Shown here: in pieces, positions 6,553 to 9,965 of the stretch
How positions within the stretch are numbered: the stretch's first letter is position 1
Layout of the letters: each line of letters opens with the position of its first letter
Assembly (NCBI GenBank): GCA_017543165.1
Contig: JAFYGL010000667.1
Coordinates: 1 to 9,965, forward strand
Origin: Victivallales bacterium
GTDB lineage: Bacteria > Verrucomicrobiota > Lentisphaeria > Oligosphaerales > Oligosphaeraceae
Direction: 5' to 3'
DNA length: 9,965 nt
The notes under the pieces: model-generated
What the model saw: the letters and a program-made list of their open reading frames with translations, nothing else
What the model was told of the DNA's origin: nothing
Database searches by the model: none
Made by a program: the position numbers and the translations under genes

Positions 6553-8594
6553 TTTCACAAATGCGTCGCAAGTTGACATTTCTGCGCCTGCCAGCGCTGG
6601 CATTGCTTCTTGCATTGCTGGGCATAGGGGCTTACCTGCGCTTTTGCGGCAACAATCCCTGGCCCAGGAACATAGATGCGGATACAACGCAGTTCTCATC
6701 GCTGGCACTTAGTTTCAAGACGCTGGATCCAGCCGTGTCCTACTATGAACACGAGATGAACATACTGGGCAGCGTGGTGGAAATGCCATACGAGTACCAT
6801 TACCTGAAACGTCCATACCAGCTGGTGCCCATGCTGATGGAGGACATGCCGCAGGTGGTTTACTTTTCCTCAGACGGCAAGCCGCTTCCAAACGACGCCC
6901 CAGTTGAATCCATCGCCAGAGTGCAATATACAATGCGCCTTAAAAAAGGCGTCCTGTACCAGCCGCATCCCTGCTTTGCCAAGGACGAGCATGGCAATCC
7001 CGCTTATTTTGGAAAGGAATTGAAACTGCCTGGCAAGTGGCGCCGTCCTGCCGACTTTGCATTGCAGGGCACACGTGAACTGACCGCGGAGGATTTCAAG
7101 GTGGCTCTGACCAGGCTTTGCGACCCCTCTTTGGCCTCGCCTGTGTTCTCCACTCTCAAGTCTTTCATCGCGGGAATGGATGCATGCTCTGCCGCCATAG
7201 CCGCCGCCCCTAAACCCTGCGACTACAGGAACATTCCATTTGAGGGTATGGAGGCCTTGGACAAATATACGCTGCGCCTCAACCTGACAAGAAAATACCC
7301 CCAGGCCGTCTATTGGCTTGCCATGCATTTTTTTGCGCCAGTGCCCTGGGAGGCTCTGGCGTTCTATGCACAACCTGAGGTGGCCTCCCTTGGCCTCTCA
7401 TTCAACTTCTGGCCTGTGGGCACTGGCGCATTCATGATGGACACATTCGAGCAGGACGCGCACTTGCTTCTGGTGAAGAATCCCAACCACCGTCCAGACC
7501 CGTATCCCAGCGAAGGCGAGGAAGGCGATAGGGAAAAAGGGCTTTTGGCTGACGCAGGCAAGAACGCCCCATTCCTGGACAAGCTGTACTACCTTTTCGA
7601 GGCGGAAACTGTCCCCGAATGGATAAAGTTCACCCAGGGCTACTATGATTTGTTCCAATTCACCGAAAGCACCAATGACACGCTGGACGGCATCATGGAA
7701 GGGGCCTCCGACCTTTCTCCTGAAATCAAGGCAAAGGGCATAAGCCTGGTGACCTCGCCCCGTCTGGTGTCGTACTACTATGGCTTCAATATGCTGGATG
7801 AAACCTACGGCGGCCTTTCTCCCCGCGCCACCAAACTGCGCCGCGCAATTTCCATTGCCATTGACACGCAGACCTACATTGACATCTTTTCCGCAGGGCA
7901 TGGCATTGCGGCAGGGAGCATCATTCCGCCAGGCGTCCCTGGCGGCACTATGGACAGCCAGTACTTCAACAAATACGTATTTGCCGACTGGAAATCCACT
8001 AGAAGCAGGCGCACAATCCAGGAGGCGCGCCAGTTGATGGCGGAGGCTGGCTATCCAGACGGCATCGGCGCAGACGGCAAGCGCCTGCAACTGAACTATG
8101 ACAATTCCTCCACTGGCGGTGCCAATTTCAAGTCAAAGTTCCAGTGGCTGAAAGGCAGGCTGCAAATGATTGGCATTGACTTGATTGACAATGGCAGCGA
8201 CCTGAACCGCTTCCGTGACAAAATCGCCACGGGCAATTGGCAGTTCATGCGCAAGGCATGGGTGGCGGACTATCCAGACCCTGAGAATTTTCTTTTCCTG
8301 TTCTACAGCAAGAACGGCCATGTCGCCAGCAAGGGGCGTGGTCCAAATTACACGAACTACAGCAATCCCGAATATGACAAACTGTTTTTGAAGTTGGAAT
8401 GCATGGAGAACTCGCCTGAGCGGGAGGCGCTCATCCGCCAGGCAAATGAGATTCTCATGCATGACGCACCCTGCATCTGGGACAGCTATCCTGTAAGCTA
8501 TACGCTTGTCCAGCCTTGGCTCAAGAATTTCAAGCCCAACGAAGTGGGCAAGACCTATATTAGATTCCGCCGCAAGGAACCACGCTCAAATTAG
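6549..8594 (+). CDS. Extracellular solute-binding protein, family 5 (Opp/Dpp type)
   Basis: 681-residue substrate-binding protein of ABC peptide/solute importers. The N-terminus has a basic start (MRRK) and a hydrophobic segment (residues about 14-30) that forms an export signal or membrane anchor. A Cys at 33 follows, but LRFC is a poor lipobox, so lipidation is doubtful. Family-5 features run throughout: VQYTMRLKKGVLYQ, TAEDFKVALTRLCDP, VGTGAFMM with VKNPNHRPDPYP, the LRRAISIAIDTQTYIDIF helix, IIPPGVPGG, AGYPDGIG and WVADYPDPENFLFLFYS. An acidic stretch (about 317-342, EGEEGDREKGLLADAGK) is characteristic of one subgroup of these proteins. The GTG at 6549 overlaps the nagA-like stop (GTGA), implying coupled translation; the ATG at 6561 is an alternative and neither has a clear ribosome site. 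No permease or ATPase gene is in the window, so it would have to work with transporters encoded elsewhere. A role in peptide or muropeptide uptake is inferred from the neighbour. Confidence 0.88.
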   Translation: MISQMRRKLTFLRLPALALLLALLGIGAYLRFCGNNPWPRNIDADTTQFSSLALSFKTLDPAVSYYEHEMNILGSVVEMPYEYHYLKRPYQLVPMLMEDMPQVVYFSSDGKPLPNDAPVESIARVQYTMRLKKGVLYQPHPCFAKDEHGNPAYFGKELKLPGKWRRPADFALQGTRELTAEDFKVALTRLCDPSLASPVFSTLKSFIAGMDACSAAIAAAPKPCDYRNIPFEGMEALDKYTLRLNLTRKYPQAVYWLAMHFFAPVPWEALAFYAQPEVASLGLSFNFWPVGTGAFMMDTFEQDAHLLLVKNPNHRPDPYPSEGEEGDREKGLLADAGKNAPFLDKLYYLFEAETVPEWIKFTQGYYDLFQFTESTNDTLDGIMEGASDLSPEIKAKGISLVTSPRLVSYYYGFNMLDETYGGLSPRATKLRRAISIAIDTQTYIDIFSAGHGIAAGSIIPPGVPGGTMDSQYFNKYVFADWKSTRSRRTIQEARQLMAEAGYPDGIGADGKRLQLNYDNSSTGGANFKSKFQWLKGRLQMIGIDLIDNGSDLNRFRDKIATGNWQFMRKAWVADYPDPENFLFLFYSKNGHVASKGRGPNYTNYSNPEYDKLFLKLECMENSPEREALIRQANEILMHDAPCIWDSYPVSYTLVQPWLKNFKPNEVGKTYIRFRRKEPRSN

Positions 8595-8676
8595 AAACTG
8601 TGGTAATTGTTCTCTTGGCGAAATATTGCGTTTAATGCAAAATTGTTACAGTTTTGTGACAGAAAAACATACTAAT

Positions 8677-8710
8677 AAAGCCCACTGGCATTGTCAGTGG
8701 GCTTTGATTT
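8677..8710 (+). terminator. Intrinsic terminator after the solute-binding protein
   Basis: AAAGCCCACTG (8677-8687) and CAGTGGGCTTT (8695-8705) form a perfect 11-bp stem with a 7-nt loop, ending in TTT and followed by GATTT. The arms begin with A and end with T, and the other strand also has T residues after the stem, so it may work in both directions. It lies 82 nt after the binding-protein stop and closes the nagA-like operon. Confidence 0.82.
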
Positions 8711-8822
8711 AAGTAGGAAAATGTGGCGGAGAGAGTGTCGGTTTTTGATATGCTTGAGGCATCTGGTGAAGAACTCAAAAGTATCCTGTGCGACTACATT
8801 TACGCCCAAAAATGACTTTGCT

Positions 8823-8888
8823 CCAAATGTGATACCATGTGAGTTTGAACCTCTTTTTGTGCCCAAAGTGTGATACCCTGTGATACCC
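8823..8888. repeat. Imperfect direct repeats carrying TGTGATACC
   Basis: A 20-21 nt unit appears at 8823-8842 and again at 8863-8883, differing by one inserted base and one substitution. The core TGTGATACC occurs three times (8828-8836, 8869-8877, 8879-8887), the last two as a 10-bp tandem. The TGTGA half recalls one arm of a CRP-type site, but the copies are direct, not inverted. Function unknown. Confidence 0.6.
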
Positions 8889-9000
8889 ATTTTGACACTG
8901 CGCGGAAGTCTTCCATTCTGTTGGAAAACACTGAATAAGGTACATCAGGCAACGGTCATTGTCAAATCCGTTGGCTTAATTTGCTACTTGTTTTATTCCA

Positions 9001-9019
9001 AATGATGCATTCCATCATT
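9001..9019. repeat. Perfect dyad 1 (7-bp arms)
   Basis: AATGATG (9001-9007) and CATCATT (9013-9019) are perfect inverted repeats around a 5-nt spacer. It is the first of three dyads spaced through about 100 bp, and is directly followed by a small ATTGT-T-ACAAT palindrome (9017-9027). Possible protein-binding site; chance is not excluded for arms this short. Confidence 0.4.
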
Positions 9020-9031
9020 GTTACAATTAAA

Positions 9032-9057
9032 TATATGCTAATTTATATTAGCATATA
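9032..9057. repeat. Perfect AT-rich dyad 2 (11-bp arms)
   Basis: TATATGCTAAT (9032-9042) and ATTAGCATATA (9047-9057) are perfect 11-bp inverted repeats around TTAT. On the minus strand the stem is followed by TTTAATTG, so it could be a weak terminator for the minus-strand gene at 9123-9719. The same bases can be read as two near-symmetric 11-nt arms around a 6-nt centre (TAA-N6-TTA), the geometry of a tyrosine-recombinase core or dif-like site, but the outer arms do not match the dif consensus well. Confidence 0.6.
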
Positions 9058-9080
9058 AAACAAATCTCTACTTTTTCCAC

Positions 9081-9106
9081 CTCCGTATGCAAACGAGCAT
9101 ACGGAG
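9081..9106. repeat. Perfect dyad 3 (10-bp arms)
   Basis: CTCCGTATGC (9081-9090) and GCATACGGAG (9097-9106) are perfect inverted repeats with an AAACGA loop. The dyad lies 16 nt beyond the stop codon of the minus-strand gene. No T-tract follows it on the minus strand (GTGGAAAAAG comes next), so it is not a standard intrinsic terminator; it may be an mRNA 3'-end stabiliser, an operator or part of an element end. Confidence 0.6.
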
Positions 9107-9122
9107 ATGGATTATTATGACT

Positions 9123-9719
9123 TCAACAGGTCTTTTTGCTTCTAAATAATGTCCTGTCCATACGAGGTTCAATCTTCACTGCTGCGAGTTCACTGGCTAC
9201 ATAGAAGGCTTCATCATTGGCTTCTTTCGTTCCATCAAGAGGGACGGCATCCTTGATTTCCACACCATGCTCCTCACACATCGCCATAAGGTCACAATCC
9301 TTGAACGCTGTCCAATCCTTCATTTTGCCGTGGACTATCTCGTTTGCCTTGTCTTCGAAAATTTCCTTGTCATACCTGGTTTCCTTGGGTAGAAACATGA
9401 CCACCTTGTATCTTGGAGCCTCTTTTGACAACAAATCTCTCACTCCAATATAGCGTGGCGATGTATTTGACTTGTCGGCTCTCTTCTGGAATTTGCACAG
9501 GTCTGCTTGTGTTTGCAGAAACACATTATTACTACCACCTTGATTATACTGTCTCGGAAGTGTCATTTCATACAGAAGCATCGTACCAGCACCATTGCTC
9601 ACGGCCATTTGGATTGATTCCTCAATTGCATCCAGCACTTTACAGTCTACTTGTGTACCTTCCTTGACGCGAATCTCCTTCTCATTGTACTTGTTTTCGG
9701 TCGTAAATCTCTTTCTCAT
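9123..9719 (-). CDS. Probable inovirus Gp2 / YagK-YfjJ family protein
   Basis: 198-residue protein with no secure match, but its layout resembles the inovirus-type Gp2 (YagK/YfjJ C-terminal) family found in filamentous phages and cryptic prophages. Residues about 28-55 (LDAIEESIQMAVSNG then MLLYEMTLPR) fit the family's helix followed by a strand ending in DLxLP. Residues about 87-111 (RYIGVRDLL then APRYKVVMFLP) fit the strand, R-E and HYH-like strand of the family, although the HYH is replaced by RYK. The end (EAFYVASELAAVKIEPRMDR then TLFRSKK) closely follows the family's EAFYxxSYLAK...RxfGxSR pattern. Such proteins are thought to act in phage replication or regulation. Codon use (many AAA, GAA, AAT) is unlike the genes before 8594, suggesting transfer. 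The ATG has GGAG about 10 nt upstream. It is divergent from the gene at 9819. The open frame is real; the family call is tentative. Confidence 0.55.
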   Translation of the reverse strand: MRKRFTTENKYNEKEIRVKEGTQVDCKVLDAIEESIQMAVSNGAGTMLLYEMTLPRQYNQGGSNNVFLQTQADLCKFQKRADKSNTSPRYIGVRDLLSKEAPRYKVVMFLPKETRYDKEIFEDKANEIVHGKMKDWTAFKDCDLMAMCEEHGVEIKDAVPLDGTKEANDEAFYVASELAAVKIEPRMDRTLFRSKKTC

Positions 9720-9754
9720 AATCGCTTGTCTCCACTGGTTGAATTATCAATACA

Positions 9755-9760
9755 ATTATA
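9755..9760 (-). promoter_or_regulatory. Candidate -10 element for the minus-strand gene
   Basis: The minus strand reads TATAAT here, 36 nt upstream of the ATG at 9719, in the 99-bp gap between the two divergent genes. No good -35 is seen at the expected distance. The gap probably holds promoters for both directions. Confidence 0.3.
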
Positions 9761-9818
9761 TAGACAAGCAGTGCAGTTGCTTTCTATTCGATATTCACCT
9801 TAATTAAGGAGTTCAACT

Positions 9819-9965
9819 ATGGAGCAGGAATCCATCAAAACAACCATCTATCTTCAAGCGATTATCACAACAAACGCAGCACCAGATTTTTCGTTTTTCA
9901 AGAAGATTGCTGACCTACAAAACCAGGCTAACCTAGAATCGGCCCCTAAAGAAGTCTCGCCTCTG
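9819..9965 (+). CDS. Hypothetical protein, 5' part only (runs off the window)
   Basis: An open frame starts at ATG 9819 and continues without a stop through the last base, giving 49 residues. AAGGAG (9806-9811) lies 7 nt upstream, one of the best ribosome sites in the window, which is the main support for a real gene. The visible part begins MEQESIKTTIYLQAIITTN and is polar after about residue 20, with a short FSFFKKIADLQNQANLE helix-like stretch. It has no recognisable domain and too little is present to assign one. It diverges from the Gp2-like gene and shares its AT-rich composition, so it probably belongs to the same acquired module. Confidence 0.5.
   Translation, partial: MEQESIKTTIYLQAIITTNAAPDFSFFKKIADLQNQANLESAPKEVSPL

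Larger units (their letters stand above)
8711..9122. other. Gene-free AT-rich stretch between the core operon and the accessory module
   Basis: I find no convincing gene here. A 72-codon minus-strand frame (8672-8890) has no ribosome site, overlaps the terminator and resembles nothing I know. The stretch holds the TGTGATACC repeats and three perfect dyads listed separately. Base composition shifts visibly towards A and T from about 8595 onward, consistent with a junction between native and acquired DNA. Confidence 0.55.

Noticed and set aside
5464..6708. 414-codon minus-strand open frame across the nagA-like gene
   Set aside because: It is antisense to a gene with full metal-binding motifs and crosses the terminator and hairpins; the protein is Cys/His-rich nonsense typical of antisense frames.
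8672..8890. 72-codon minus-strand open frame covering the terminator and repeats
   Set aside because: No ribosome site precedes its ATG, it reads through the intrinsic terminator hairpin, and the protein shows no recognisable pattern.
8642..9025. ATTGTTACA occurring at 8642-8650 and 9017-9025 as possible element-end repeats
   Set aside because: Nine bases in AT-rich DNA can recur by chance, and there is no transposase or recombinase between the copies.

Overview
The window looks like chromosomal DNA of a Gram-negative-type bacterium, moderately GC-rich across the first ~8.6 kb, followed by a clearly AT-richer accessory stretch. A TonB-like anchored periplasmic VWA protein and an Opp-type substrate-binding protein point to a diderm. 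The style of rpsU and of the large proteins would suit a gut-associated PVC-group organism (Lentisphaerota/Verrucomicrobiota), but that placement is only an impression.

Layout. (1) Positions 1-407: ribosomal protein bS21 (rpsU) with its own promoter, a structured 5' leader and a strong intrinsic terminator. Nothing firm is visible in 1-78. (2) Positions 466-5535: five tightly packed plus-strand genes: a membrane-anchored von Willebrand A protein, the HAD phosphatase/homoserine kinase ThrH, a small XRE regulator, an XRE-cupin regulator whose start overlaps the preceding gene, and a medium-chain-type acyl-CoA/AMP-forming ligase. A likely terminator follows the ligase. (3) Positions 5644-8594: a compact NagA-like deacetylase made only of the TIM-barrel core, overlapping by 4 nt an orphan family-5 (Opp/Dpp-type) solute-binding protein. 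A perfect 11-bp-stem terminator ends this unit. (4) Positions 8711-9965: AT-rich DNA with a repeated TGTGATACC motif, three perfect dyads, a minus-strand gene resembling the inovirus Gp2/YagK-YfjJ family, and a divergent plus-strand gene running off the end. This looks like the edge of a mobile element or cryptic phage remnant.

How the genes may work together (inference). The two HTH regulators sit between thrH and the acyl-CoA ligase with overlaps or short gaps, so the XRE-cupin protein probably controls the ligase and/or its own operon in response to a small ligand. NagA-like deacetylase plus a peptide-binding protein suggests recovery of amino sugars and peptides, for example from cell-wall fragments. 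No permease or ATPase for the binding protein is present.

I see no CRISPR array, tRNA, complete IS element or recognisable defence system. The most unusual material is the last 1.3 kb.
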